Source: AC-32 sp035624425
Lineage (GTDB): Bacteria; Actinomycetota; Thermoleophilia; Gaiellales; Gaiellaceae
DNA length: 64,000 bases
Assembly: GCA_035624425.1 (NCBI GenBank)
Contig: DASPRN010000036.1
Location: 1 to 64,000 of the forward strand
Direction: 5' to 3'
Position numbers and translations under genes: made by a program. Of this stretch, positions 17,412 through 25,670 are shown piece by piece (within the stretch, counting starts at the first letter, position 1; every line of letters starts with the position of its first letter). The notes beneath the pieces were generated by a model, which worked only from the letters and a program-made list of their open reading frames with translations, did not search any database and was not told where the DNA came from.

Positions 17412-18328
17412 TCGAGGTGGTGGCTGCGGCGGAGTGGGATGCGGTCGTTCCCGCCGACGCCTACCTGAGGCGTGAGTACGCCGAGAGCGCGCTCCTGCTC
17501 GATCCGGGCGAGCTGCTGTTGCTGCACGCCGAGGGAACTGTCTTCCCGTGCATCGTCCGAGAGTGGGAAGGCGCGCGCGACGTCACCGGCCTCTACGGCT
17601 TCGGCGGGCCGGTCGGCGACGCCGCCTTCTACGAGGCGTACGACGAGTGGTGCCGCGAACGAGGTGTGGTGACGACGTTCACCTGGTTCCACCCGCGCTT
17701 CCAGAACCAGCGCTACTCGAGCTTCCACGTCGAGCCGCGCGGCGGAACCGTGGCCTGGCGGCTCGAGGGCGATCTCTTCGAAGGGCTCCATCGACACCAC
17801 CGCCGCGCCGTCCGCAAGGCCCGCGAGGCGGGGCTCGAAACGCGCGTCACGCCGGCGCCTTCCGACCTTGAGCCCTTCGCCCGTCTCTACGAACGGACGA
17901 TGGCCGAGAAGGGGGCGACTGGCTTCTACTACTTCCCGGCCGAGTACTGGCAGGCGTTGGCCGGGCACGAGTGGCTCGTCCTCTTCGAGGCGCTCGAGGG
18001 AGACGAGCTGCGAGCCGCGCTTCTCGGTTTGAGCGGCGGCGGCTGGCTGCACTACCACCTCGGCGCCTCGGAGCGAACCGGCGGAGCGAACAACCTCCTC
18101 TTCCTCGAAGCCGCCCAGTGGGCCCAGGAGCACGGCTTCGAGCGCTTTCACCTCGGCGGTGGCGTGGGCGGCGCCGACGACTCGCTCCTCCAGTTCAAGC
18201 TCCGCTTCGACGAAGGCGGCCTGATCGAGTCCGCGGTTGGCAAGGCGATTCACGACGACGCGCGCTACCGAAGCCTCGGCAGCGAGGGCTACGAGGGGTT
18301 CTTTCCCGCCTACCGGAGGACCGGCTAG
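17408..18328 (+). CDS. FemAB/GNAT-fold acyltransferase-like protein
   Basis: 306 residues from GTG 17408. The middle (LHRHHRRAVRKAREAGL, FARLYERTMAEKGATGFYYF) and C-terminal half (GGWLHYHLGASERTG, NNLLFLEAAQWAQEHGFERF, HLGGGVGG, LLQFKLRF) have the layout of FemX/FemAB-like proteins with a GNAT fold. Such proteins use aminoacyl-tRNA or acyl-CoA to aminoacylate or acylate peptidoglycan or glycan precursors. Next to an initiating sugar transferase and in a locus with four ATP-grasp ligases, an amide-forming decoration step is plausible. Donor and acceptor are unknown. Confidence 0.75.
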   Translation: MIEVVAAAEWDAVVPADAYLRREYAESALLLDPGELLLLHAEGTVFPCIVREWEGARDVTGLYGFGGPVGDAAFYEAYDEWCRERGVVTTFTWFHPRFQNQRYSSFHVEPRGGTVAWRLEGDLFEGLHRHHRRAVRKAREAGLETRVTPAPSDLEPFARLYERTMAEKGATGFYYFPAEYWQALAGHEWLVLFEALEGDELRAALLGLSGGGWLHYHLGASERTGGANNLLFLEAAQWAQEHGFERFHLGGGVGGADDSLLQFKLRFDEGGLIESAVGKAIHDDARYRSLGSEGYEGFFPAYRRTG

Positions 18329-18350
18329 CCTCCTCGGCGACAGGAGGAGG
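18329..18350 (+). terminator. Small hairpin after the FemAB-like gene
   Basis: CCTCCT (18329-18334) and AGGAGG (18342-18347) pair across a seven-base loop immediately after a stop codon. The right arm, AGGAGGAGG, could instead serve as the ribosome binding site of the next gene, 11 bases from GTG 18362. If so, the hairpin might mask that site. No T-run is present. Confidence 0.3.
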
Positions 18351-18361
18351 CGCCGTACGCC

Positions 18362-18733
18362 GTGGCCGTGAACCAATCAACAAGCCGAGATAGGACGATT
18401 CTCTGGGTCGCGGCCGTCGGGGTCCCGTTGGTGGCGACCGCGTTTCTCGTCGCGTCGGGTGTTCACTCTGGTCGACCTTGGTCGAATGTCGTGTTGCCTG
18501 CCCTTACCGGCGCCGCGCTTGGAATGGTCTCTCTTGTCGTCGGTATCTCGCGGGCTGCGGCACCGGGGCGGGCGAGAGAAGTGGGGCAGGTCGGTTTTCT
18601 CCTGATCTTGGGCGGCGCGCTGCTCGGCACATTTAGTGGTGCGTTCCCTACCTGGGTCCAAGCGTTGCTCAACGGATGGGTGGTTGGTTTCTTCATCGCA
18701 TTTGCGGTTCGCTTGCGAGCGTCATTGCGATGA
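18362..18733 (+). CDS. Small membrane protein of unknown function
   Basis: 123 residues from GTG 18362 (GTG 18368 is possible). Four hydrophobic segments (roughly 13-31, 42-62, 74-92 and 97-116) make it an integral membrane protein. I do not recognise the family. Its base composition and codon choice (TTT, AGT, ACA, AAT and other A/T-rich codons) are clearly less GC-biased than its neighbours, which suggests a later arrival or relaxed selection. Its stop overlaps the ATG of the following GT2 gene as ATGA, so it is translated as part of the run. Confidence 0.65.
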   Translation: MAVNQSTSRDRTILWVAAVGVPLVATAFLVASGVHSGRPWSNVVLPALTGAALGMVSLVVGISRAAAPGRAREVGQVGFLLILGGALLGTFSGAFPTWVQALLNGWVVGFFIAFAVRLRASLR

Positions 18734-19842
18734 TCCTGAAAGCGGTCTTCTGGGCGAGCCTCGGCGGGCTTGCGTGGACGCACGTCGGCTACCCGGTTGC
18801 GGCCGCTGGGTTGCGGCGGCTACGCGAACGTCAGGTGGCGAAGGACGACATCACGCCGTCCGTCACGCTGATCGTCCCGGCTCACGACGAGGAGGACGTG
18901 ATCGGGGCTCGCGTCGAGAATCTCCTGGAGCTCGACTACCCCTCGGACAGGCTCGAGCTGGTCGTCGCCTCCGACGGCTCGACCGACCGCACGCACGAGA
19001 TCGTCGCCTCCTACGACGGCCGCGTCCGGCTGCTCGAGTGCGAGCGCGCGGGGAAGCTGCCGACCATGAACCGCGCCGTCCGCGAGACCGAGAGCGAGAT
19101 CCTCGCCTTCGGCGACGCGAACGCGACCTGGGCGCCCGATGCGCTGCGGAAGCTCGTGCGCAGCTTCGCCGATCCGGACGTGGCCTACGTCTGCGGCCAG
19201 GTCCGCTTCCAGCGCGAGGACGGCACGAACAAGGAAGGCCTCTACTGGCGCTACGAGATGTGGCTCCGCGCCAGCGAGTCCGGCCTCGGCTCGATCACCG
19301 GCGGCAACGGGGCCATCTACGCCGTGCGGCGCGAGGACTACGTCGAGTGGCCCTTCGGGCACGACCTCGGCTTTCCGGCGCTGATGGTGCAGCGCGGCCG
19401 CCGCGCGGTCTACGAGCCCGAGGCGCTCGCGTTCGAGAAGCCGAGCAAGGACATCGAGGACGAGTACCGCCGCAAGGTGCGGATGCTGCCCTGGTCGTGG
19501 CGGCACCTGTTCGAGGCCGGCAGCCTGCGCGGCCAGCCGCCGCTCTACCTCGGCCAGCTCTTCTCGCACCGCGTCCTGCGTTACGGGAGCGGCTTTCTGC
19601 ACCTGACGCTGCTCGCGACCTCGATCGCGCTCGTCGACGAGGGCTGGATCTACCAGGCCGCCCTCGCGGCCCAGGCCGCCTGGCTCGCGCTCGCGGCCGC
19701 AGGGAAGCTGCGCCTGCCGGTCCCCGGCGCCGGGATCGCCTACTACTACCTGCTGATGAGCTGGGCGACGGTCGTCGCGCTCGGCCGCTACTTGCGCGAG
19801 GGCGCTCCGCTCATGTGGGAGAAGGCCGAAGGAACCCGCTAG
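18730..19842 (+). CDS. GT2 glycosyltransferase with C-terminal membrane helices
   Basis: 370 residues from ATG 18730. An N-terminal helix is followed by a processive-type GT2 domain: VTLIVPAHDEEDVI, LVVASDGSTDRTH, LAFGDANATWAPDA (DxD site), SITGGNGAIYAVRR and EYRRKVRMLPWSWRHL (in place of Q/RxxRW). Three C-terminal membrane segments end the protein. This is the layout of polyglucosamine-synthase-like and related membrane GT2 enzymes, which extend glycans at the membrane. It is followed by a 74-base gap and the lipoprotein gene. Confidence 0.85.
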   Translation: MILKAVFWASLGGLAWTHVGYPVAAAGLRRLRERQVAKDDITPSVTLIVPAHDEEDVIGARVENLLELDYPSDRLELVVASDGSTDRTHEIVASYDGRVRLLECERAGKLPTMNRAVRETESEILAFGDANATWAPDALRKLVRSFADPDVAYVCGQVRFQREDGTNKEGLYWRYEMWLRASESGLGSITGGNGAIYAVRREDYVEWPFGHDLGFPALMVQRGRRAVYEPEALAFEKPSKDIEDEYRRKVRMLPWSWRHLFEAGSLRGQPPLYLGQLFSHRVLRYGSGFLHLTLLATSIALVDEGWIYQAALAAQAAWLALAAAGKLRLPVPGAGIAYYYLLMSWATVVALGRYLREGAPLMWEKAEGTR

Positions 19843-19916
19843 CCGCCGTCTGCATCGACCGGTCGATCCGTTGGACCATTTCGCCAGCCGTCCATGCGGG
19901 TAGCCTGTTCCGCCAA

Positions 19917-21320
19917 GTGCGTCGCCCCGGGGTTCCAGTCCTCTTCACGTTGCTGGTGCTCGCCGCCGCAGGCTGCGCGAGCAGCCGCCATGCTGCCGCG
20001 CCGAGCACAGAGCCGGCCCCGGCGACGCTGACGCCGCCGAAGCAGCCGAAGCCGTCCTGGGTGCGCGTGTTCGTCCTCGACGGCGACCGCGGCAAGCCGG
20101 TCCGCGGCGCGGTCGTTCATGTCGACGGCCACCCCGGCTACACGAGCCGCATCGGCCGCGCCCGGATCCTGCTCCCGCACCGCGGCAGGCTGGTCGTGAC
20201 GGTCACGCGGCGTGGCTACAACGCGTTCCGCCAGCGGATCCAGTTCACGAACCGGCCGCTCCGCGTCGTCCGCGTCTACCAGACGAGCACGCAGTGGACG
20301 ATGTACGGCGCCTCGCCGCAGCGGACGCAGGTCAACCAGAGCATCCGGCTCCGCCCGCCGTTCAAGGTCGTCTGGAGCGCGCCGACAGGCGCCTTGATCG
20401 AGTTCCCGGCCGTCGTCTACCAGCGCGTCGCCTACGTCACGAACGCCCGCGCCAGCATCCGCGCCTACTCGATGAAGGACGGCACGCCGCTCTGGCGCAA
20501 CGACCGGCCGAGCGGGATGATGGCCGCCTCGCCGGCGGTGGTCGGCCGCGAGCTCGTCGTCCACGGGATGGACGGGAGCGTCTGGGTGCTGAACCGCTTC
20601 AACGGCAAGGTGCTCTGGCGTTACCGGACCGGCTCGTCAATCGAGTCGTCGCCGGTCGTGATCGACGGGGTCGACTACTTCGGCAACTGGGGCGGCACGG
20701 TCTACGCGCTGAACCTGCGCACGCACCGGGCGCTCTGGACCTACCGCTCGGGGTACAAGATCACCTCCAGCGCCTCGTACATGAACGGGACGGTCTTCAT
20801 CGGCGACTACGGCGGCCGGCTGCTCGCGCTCGGCGCTCGCACGGGCCGGCTGTACTGGTCGTCCTCGGTGAACGGACGGATCTACGGGACCCCGGCGGTT
20901 GCGAGCGGGCGCGTCTTCGTGCCCTCGTCCGACGGCAACACCATGACGGCGTTCACGACCCGAGGCCACCGCCTCTGGACGATCAACACGGGCGCCTACG
21001 TCTACTCCTCGCCAGCCGTCTGGAACGGTCGTGTCTACTTCGGCTCCTACAACGGCGACCTCTATTGCGTCTCGGCCGAGTCGGGCCGCATCCTGTGGCG
21101 TTTCGCGACGGCGGGCTCGATCCAGGGCGCCCCGACGATCGTCGACGGGATCGTCTACTTCGCCAACCGCCAGCATCGGATCTACGGCGCGAACGCGCTG
21201 ACAGGGAGGCAGGTCTTCCGCTTCCCCGATGGCGACTTCGTTCCCGTCTCCGGGAACGGCGACCGTCTGCTCCTCCACGGCTTCTCGCGGCTCTACGCGG
21301 TCGTGCCCAGGCGCGGATGA
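19917..21320 (+). CDS. PQQ-type beta-propeller lipoprotein
   Basis: 467 residues from GTG 19917. The hydrophobic start ends in the lipobox LAAAGC (Cys about 20), so it is exported and lipid-anchored. A short beta-sandwich-like region (about 50-115, carboxypeptidase-regulatory/PEGA-like) is followed by at least six PQQ-type beta-propeller repeats, seen as recurring W-R/T-Y, SSPVV, VYFGS and VYALN segments. Such propellers usually bind partner proteins; nothing shows that PQQ itself is bound. The next gene, overlapping by ATGA, encodes a second propeller, so the two may form a complex in polymer export or surface assembly. Confidence 0.8.
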   Translation: MRRPGVPVLFTLLVLAAAGCASSRHAAAPSTEPAPATLTPPKQPKPSWVRVFVLDGDRGKPVRGAVVHVDGHPGYTSRIGRARILLPHRGRLVVTVTRRGYNAFRQRIQFTNRPLRVVRVYQTSTQWTMYGASPQRTQVNQSIRLRPPFKVVWSAPTGALIEFPAVVYQRVAYVTNARASIRAYSMKDGTPLWRNDRPSGMMAASPAVVGRELVVHGMDGSVWVLNRFNGKVLWRYRTGSSIESSPVVIDGVDYFGNWGGTVYALNLRTHRALWTYRSGYKITSSASYMNGTVFIGDYGGRLLALGARTGRLYWSSSVNGRIYGTPAVASGRVFVPSSDGNTMTAFTTRGHRLWTINTGAYVYSSPAVWNGRVYFGSYNGDLYCVSAESGRILWRFATAGSIQGAPTIVDGIVYFANRQHRIYGANALTGRQVFRFPDGDFVPVSGNGDRLLLHGFSRLYAVVPRRG

Positions 21321-22582
21321 AGAAGGCACTCCTGGCCGCGGCCGGCGTCGTCGTGCTCATCGGCGCCGGCCTCTTCGCCTACGGCCTCTACCGCAAGCAC
21401 GAGGGCCGCGACGTCCGCGGCTCCTCGTCGGTCGAGTTCGTCACAACCCAGGCGAAGAAGAAGAAGGTTCCGCCCGCGCCTGGGATCGTCTGGCCGATGT
21501 ACCGCTTCGACGCGGCCCGCAACGCGGCGCCCGACCGCATCCCGCCGGCGATCCGGCCGCCGTTCCACGTGCGCTGGTACTTCCGCGCGCGCTCGCTCGT
21601 CGAGTTCCCGCCCGCGATCGCCTACGGCCGCCTCTACTTCGCGAATGCGCAGGGGAAGCTGTTCGCCGTCGACACGAAGCTCCACGGCTCCGTCTGGCAG
21701 CACGTGACCAACCGCTGCACGGCCGCGACGCCCGCGGTGGCCAGGCACACGGTCTTCATGTCCTTCCTCAACCCGACGCCCTGCAACGCCACGCGCGCCG
21801 GGCTCACCGGTCTGATCCTGGCGCTGGACGCCGACACGGGCAAGGTCCGCTGGCGCGTCGGAACGGGACCGAGCGAGTCCTCGCCGCTCGTCGTCGGCCG
21901 CACGGTCTACGTCGGCGACTGGCGCGGCAAGGTCTACGCTCTGAACGTTCGGAACGGCCACACGCGCTGGACGTACCAGACGGGCGGCGCGGTCAAGGAC
22001 GGGATGGCCTACGCGGGCGGGCGAATCTACTTCGGCTCGTACGACAGCCACGTCTACTCGCTGAACGCGCGCACCGGCAAGCTGATCTGGAAGGCGTCGG
22101 CGCAGCAGCGGCTCGGGGCGACCGGCACGTTCTACTCGACTCCTGCGGTCGCCTACGACCGGGTCTACATCGGAGGGACCGACGGCAAGGTCTATTCGTT
22201 CGGAGCGACGACCGGCAAGCTTCGCTGGTCGCATGGAACCGGCAACTACGTCTACGCCTCACCCGCCGTCTGGGAGCAGCGTGTCCTTGTCGGCTCCTAC
22301 GACGGCACGTTCTACTGCTTCGACGCCGCCACCGGAGACATCCGCTGGACGTTCAAGGCGAACGGGCCGATCTCCGGCTCGGCGGTGGTCCTGAACGGGG
22401 TTGTCTACTTCTCGACGTTCCGAGGCCGGACCTACGCGCTCGACGCGCGCACCGGCAAGCTCCTCTGGTTCTTCCGGCGCGGCAAGTACGCGGGCGTAGT
22501 GACGGACCGAACCTGGCTCTACCTCGTGGGGTACGGCCGCGTCTTCGCGATGCTCCCCAGAGGCGCCACGAGCGCGCCCTAG
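21317..22582 (+). CDS. Membrane-anchored PQQ-type beta-propeller protein
   Basis: 421 residues from ATG 21317. One N-terminal helix (about 5-24) has no lipobox cysteine, so this is a signal anchor, unlike its lipoprotein neighbour. It is followed by a basic KKKK linker and about seven PQQ-type repeats: SSPLVVGRTVYVGDW, GKVYALNVRNGHTRW, VYSLNARTGKLIW and so on. Four cysteines lie in the propeller (CTAATP, NPTPCNATR, TFYCFD). It resembles 19917-21320 across the propeller, so a tandem duplication is likely. The extracellular function is unknown. Confidence 0.8.
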   Translation: MKKALLAAAGVVVLIGAGLFAYGLYRKHEGRDVRGSSSVEFVTTQAKKKKVPPAPGIVWPMYRFDAARNAAPDRIPPAIRPPFHVRWYFRARSLVEFPPAIAYGRLYFANAQGKLFAVDTKLHGSVWQHVTNRCTAATPAVARHTVFMSFLNPTPCNATRAGLTGLILALDADTGKVRWRVGTGPSESSPLVVGRTVYVGDWRGKVYALNVRNGHTRWTYQTGGAVKDGMAYAGGRIYFGSYDSHVYSLNARTGKLIWKASAQQRLGATGTFYSTPAVAYDRVYIGGTDGKVYSFGATTGKLRWSHGTGNYVYASPAVWEQRVLVGSYDGTFYCFDAATGDIRWTFKANGPISGSAVVLNGVVYFSTFRGRTYALDARTGKLLWFFRRGKYAGVVTDRTWLYLVGYGRVFAMLPRGATSAP

Positions 22583-22592
22583 AATCCCGGCC

Positions 22593-23285
22593 GTGTCGAT
22601 CTCCGAGCTTCGCAAGCGCCTCGACGGCCTGCCCGGGTGGCTCACGGTCGAGGAGGGCGAGACGCTCTACCGCCTGGCGAGAGCCTGCACGGGCCGTGGC
22701 GTGATCGTCGAGATCGGCTCCTGGCGAGGCAAGTCCACGACCTGCCTCGGGCTCGGCTCGAAGGCGGGCAGGCAGGTTCCGGTTTATGCCGTCGACCCGC
22801 ACTCCGAGCACACGTTCGCGGACTTCAACCGCAACATGGAGGCGGCGGGTCTGACCGATCTCGTCAAGCCGGTGCCCGGCCGGTCGCAGGAGCTTGCAGA
22901 GGATTTCGACCAACCGATCGAGCTGCTCTTCATCGACGGTGCGCATCAGTACGAGCTTGTGCAACAGGACTTCGACCGCTGGGTGCCGAAGGTCGTGGAA
23001 GGCGGTGTGGTGGCGATGCACGACACGACCTGGTTCGCCGGGCCGAAGCGGGTCGCAGACGAGCACATCTTCAAGTCGCGCCACTTCAAGAACGCCCGCT
23101 ACGTCTTCAGCTCGACGACGGTCGCGACGAAGGTGGCCGAGAACACGCCTGCGGACCGGTTGCGTAACCGTTACGGGCTCCTGGTGAAGCGGTCGGTCGA
23201 GCTGACCAGGCGGGTGGCGGACAAGGAGCGCATCCCTGAGCCGCTTCAGCGTTTGGGCCGCCGCCTCCTGCGCCGGCTCCAGTAG
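22593..23285 (+). CDS. SAM-dependent methyltransferase (CmcI/Methyltransf_24-like)
   Basis: 230 residues from GTG 22593, 10 bases after the preceding stop. Motifs: VIVEIGSWRGKSTTCLGLG (SAM binding), YAVDPHSEHTF, LLFIDGAHQYELVQQDFDRW and GGVVAMHDTTW. These are typical of class I methyltransferases of the Methyltransf_24 type, which often methylate sugar hydroxyls in glycan clusters. The C-terminal third is basic and helical. The likely role is O-methylation of a polysaccharide residue; the position is unknown. Confidence 0.85.
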   Translation: MSISELRKRLDGLPGWLTVEEGETLYRLARACTGRGVIVEIGSWRGKSTTCLGLGSKAGRQVPVYAVDPHSEHTFADFNRNMEAAGLTDLVKPVPGRSQELAEDFDQPIELLFIDGAHQYELVQQDFDRWVPKVVEGGVVAMHDTTWFAGPKRVADEHIFKSRHFKNARYVFSSTTVATKVAENTPADRLRNRYGLLVKRSVELTRRVADKERIPEPLQRLGRRLLRRLQ

Positions 23286-23328
23286 TGCCGGGCGATCGAA
23301 CGCCGCCGCCGGTAGAGTCGCCCGCGCC

Positions 23329-24147
23329 GTGAGCCCGTCCGCCGAAGTGCCCGATGTCGACGCCGAGCGCGAGGTCGACCTCCGCCGGCACTGGAACACG
23401 CTCGTCGAGCGCTGGTGGCTGCCTGCCGCAGGTGTTGTCACCGGGGCCGTGATCGGCTTCCTGATCTCGATCGGCGGCAACCAGGTCTACACCGCCAAGA
23501 CGACCGTCTACCTCGGCCAGCCGCTCTCGCCGACGGGCGCCGTGCAGATCCAGAGCGATGCCACCAACCCGTCGGCGGTTCCCTCGATCATCCACAGCGA
23601 GGAAGCTCTGCGCGAGGCCGCTCGCGACGCCGGAATCCCGGTCGCAAAGCTGCGGGGCCACGTCACGTCTCGTCCGGTGTCCGGCGCGCTGACGAAGCTC
23701 GGCCAGACGCCGTTCGTCCTGATCACCGTCACCGGTAAGACCCCGCGCCCGACCCAGATGGCGGCGAACAGGCTTGCGCAGATCGTGATCAAGCGCACCT
23801 CGACCTACGTGACCAAGATCATCTCGAGCCTTCAGGAGCAGATCGCGACCTACACGAAGTCGCTCGACACGCTGAACAGGCAGTCAGGGCTCTCGAGCAC
23901 CGACCGGCTCGTCGTCGCGATCCAGACCGCCCAGATCGCCGACCAGCTGACGACGGCAAAGCAGCAGCTCGCGGTTGCGCAGCAGGTCGAGCTCGGCAAG
24001 CAGGAGACGTTCGCGGTCGCGACCAAGACGACCGCCCGCAGCCGTCGCAACACCGTGATCGTGGGCGCGCTGATCGGGCTCCTGATCGGCATCGCGGCCG
24101 CGCTCCTCTGGGAGCCGGTCGGCAGGATCGTCAGCCGCCCCGCCTAA
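23329..24147 (+). CDS. Wzz-type chain-length regulator/capsular polysaccharide co-polymerase
   Basis: 272 residues from GTG 23329. An N-terminal helix (about 35-53) is followed by YTAKTTVYLGQPLSPTG (the typical start of the Wzz domain), an extracytoplasmic region of about 160 residues with a predicted coiled coil (about 165-225, QEQIATYTKSLDTLNRQ), and a second helix (about 240-260). No tyrosine-kinase domain follows. Such proteins set polysaccharide chain length together with a Wzy polymerase, here perhaps the protein at 11578-12891. GGGCGA and TCGCCC in the upstream gap could pair. Confidence 0.83.
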   Translation: MSPSAEVPDVDAEREVDLRRHWNTLVERWWLPAAGVVTGAVIGFLISIGGNQVYTAKTTVYLGQPLSPTGAVQIQSDATNPSAVPSIIHSEEALREAARDAGIPVAKLRGHVTSRPVSGALTKLGQTPFVLITVTGKTPRPTQMAANRLAQIVIKRTSTYVTKIISSLQEQIATYTKSLDTLNRQSGLSSTDRLVVAIQTAQIADQLTTAKQQLAVAQQVELGKQETFAVATKTTARSRRNTVIVGALIGLLIGIAAALLWEPVGRIVSRPA

Positions 24148-24156
24148 CTAGGAGGG

Positions 24157-25125
24157 ATGCTCGAAGGCAAGCGGGTGGCAGTCGTCGTGCCCGCGCACGA
24201 CGAAGAAAAGCTGATCGCGGACACGATCCGCTCGATCCCGGACTTCGTCGACCGGGTGATCGTCGTCGACGACAAGTCGAACGACGGAACGGTCGGGGCC
24301 GTCCGCGGGATGGACGACCAGCGGGTCGAGCTGGTCGAGCACGAGCGCAACCTCGGCGTCGGCGCGGCGATCCTCACCGGCTACCACCGCGCGATCGCCG
24401 AGAAGATCGACGTCACCGCCGTCATGGCCGCTGACGCGCAGATGGACCCGTCCGATCTCGAGACCCTGGTCGGCCCGGTCGCTCGTGGCGAGGTCGACTA
24501 CGCCAAGGCGAACCGGCTCTTCACGGGCCGGGCCTGGGAGATCATCCCGCGCTACCGCTACCTCGGGAACGCCTTCCTCAGCCTGATGACGAAGATCGCG
24601 TCCGGCTACTGGCACGTGGCCGACTCGCAGTCCGGCTACACGGCGATCTCCCTCGAAATGCTGGAGCTGCTCGACCTCGACCGGATCTACCCGCGGTACG
24701 GCTTCCCGAACGACATGCTCGTCCACCTCAACGTCTGGAACGGGCGCGTCCGCGACTACCCGTCGCGGCCGATCTACGGCGTCGGCGAGCGCTCGGGGAT
24801 CCGCCTGCGAAAGGTGGTGCCGGGGATCTCGTGGCTCCTGTGCAAGGGCTTCTGGTGGCGCATGTGGCAGAAGTACGTGATCCGCGACTTCCACCCGCTC
24901 GTCTTCTTCTACCTGCTCGGGATCGTGATGACGGTGCTCGGCCTCGGCCTCGGGATCGCCGAGATCGTCCTGCGGATCGAGGGCAACCAGATCACCGCGG
25001 CGACGGTCGTGCTCGTCGCGCTGCTCTTGATCTTCGGCTCGCAGTTCTCGCTGTTCGCGATGTGGTTCGACATGGAGTCGAACAAGGACCTCGGCGGCCG
25101 GGGCCGCCGTAGAACCGACCGCTAG
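24157..25125 (+). CDS. GT2 glycosyltransferase, dolichyl/polyprenyl-phosphate sugar synthase-like
   Basis: 322 residues from ATG 24157, preceded by TAGGAGGG as ribosome binding site. GT2 motifs: VAVVVPAHDEEKLI, VIVVDDKSNDGT, AVMAADAQMDPSDL (DxxxD metal site) and RYGFPNDMLVHLNVW. Two C-terminal membrane helices follow (about 245-300). This is the layout of DPM1/GtrB-like enzymes that move a sugar onto polyprenyl phosphate. Such a product could feed the GT-C-like protein at 8289-10334. Its TAG shares the palindrome CTAG with the stop of the convergent next gene. Confidence 0.85.
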   Translation: MLEGKRVAVVVPAHDEEKLIADTIRSIPDFVDRVIVVDDKSNDGTVGAVRGMDDQRVELVEHERNLGVGAAILTGYHRAIAEKIDVTAVMAADAQMDPSDLETLVGPVARGEVDYAKANRLFTGRAWEIIPRYRYLGNAFLSLMTKIASGYWHVADSQSGYTAISLEMLELLDLDRIYPRYGFPNDMLVHLNVWNGRVRDYPSRPIYGVGERSGIRLRKVVPGISWLLCKGFWWRMWQKYVIRDFHPLVFFYLLGIVMTVLGLGLGIAEIVLRIEGNQITAATVVLVALLLIFGSQFSLFAMWFDMESNKDLGGRGRRRTDR

Positions 25126-25586
25126 GCGCCTGCCTTCACGCGCTCGAACTGCTCGGCGAGGCCTTTCGCGTCCTGCCCGGCGCCGACCTCGAGCTTCGCC
25201 TCGGCGCCGTTGGCGCTCACCGTCAGCGTCTTGCCGACCAGCAGGCGCTTCACCCTGATCGACTCGACCTCGCCGATGGGGACGGCGCTCACGAGCTCCT
25301 TGACCGCCTTCGGCTTGCCCATCGCGCTCGTCTCGATCCCGAACACGATCAGGCGCTTGTCGCTGAGCGCCAGCGCCATCGGGTTCGTCAGCGTGAGGCC
25401 CGCCGCGTCGGCGCCCTTCTTCGACTTGCCGGCCCACGCGCCGCCGATCGACTGCGGCCCGAGCCCGCCGACCCTGGAGGTCGTCGTCCCGCGTGGCTGC
25501 GCCACGATCGAGGCGATGATCTCCTCGCCGTCCTCGAGGAGCGGGCGTGCCTCTTCCTTCAACTGCGCTGCAAAGTCAGATGCCAA
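25122..25586 (-). CDS. Small soluble PH-like domain protein, function unknown
   Basis: 154 residues from a TTG start at 25586. The start is supported by a strong GGGGAG ribosome binding site seven bases upstream and by the absence of another start nearby. The middle (ALALSDKRLIVFGIET) followed by VPIGEVESIRVKR, GKTLTV and AKLEVGAG resembles the beta-strand series of bacterial PH-like domains. The N terminus (AAQLKEEARPLLEDGEEI) is helical. No partner is evident. It stands alone between asnA and the end of the polysaccharide locus and shares stop codons with its convergent neighbour. Confidence 0.7.
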   Translation of the reverse strand: MASDFAAQLKEEARPLLEDGEEIIASIVAQPRGTTTSRVGGLGPQSIGGAWAGKSKKGADAAGLTLTNPMALALSDKRLIVFGIETSAMGKPKAVKELVSAVPIGEVESIRVKRLLVGKTLTVSANGAEAKLEVGAGQDAKGLAEQFERVKAGA

Positions 25587-25653
25587 CGTGATCTCCCCTC
25601 GTGTAGGTGCCGCCAGCTGCGGCGACGATAACGGGGGGCTCAGCGGATGCGCA

Positions 25654-25667
25654 AGCCTCGCGAGGCT
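25654..25667 (-). terminator. Perfect 14-base palindrome just after asnA
   Basis: AGCCTCGCGAGGCT is a perfect palindrome starting four bases downstream of the asnA stop codon. It can form a five-base-pair stem with a CGCG loop. A weak terminator, processing site or protein-binding site is possible; no T-run follows. Confidence 0.3.
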
Positions 25668-25670
25668 CGT

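Noticed and set aside
19852..19878. Possible fourth copy of the three-hairpin element (CCGTCTG followed by CGACCGGTCG, as in copy 1)
   Set aside because: Only the hairpin 3 end matches. Hairpins 1 and 2 cannot be formed upstream and the small reading frame is interrupted by a stop, so chance similarity around a ten-base palindrome is not excluded.
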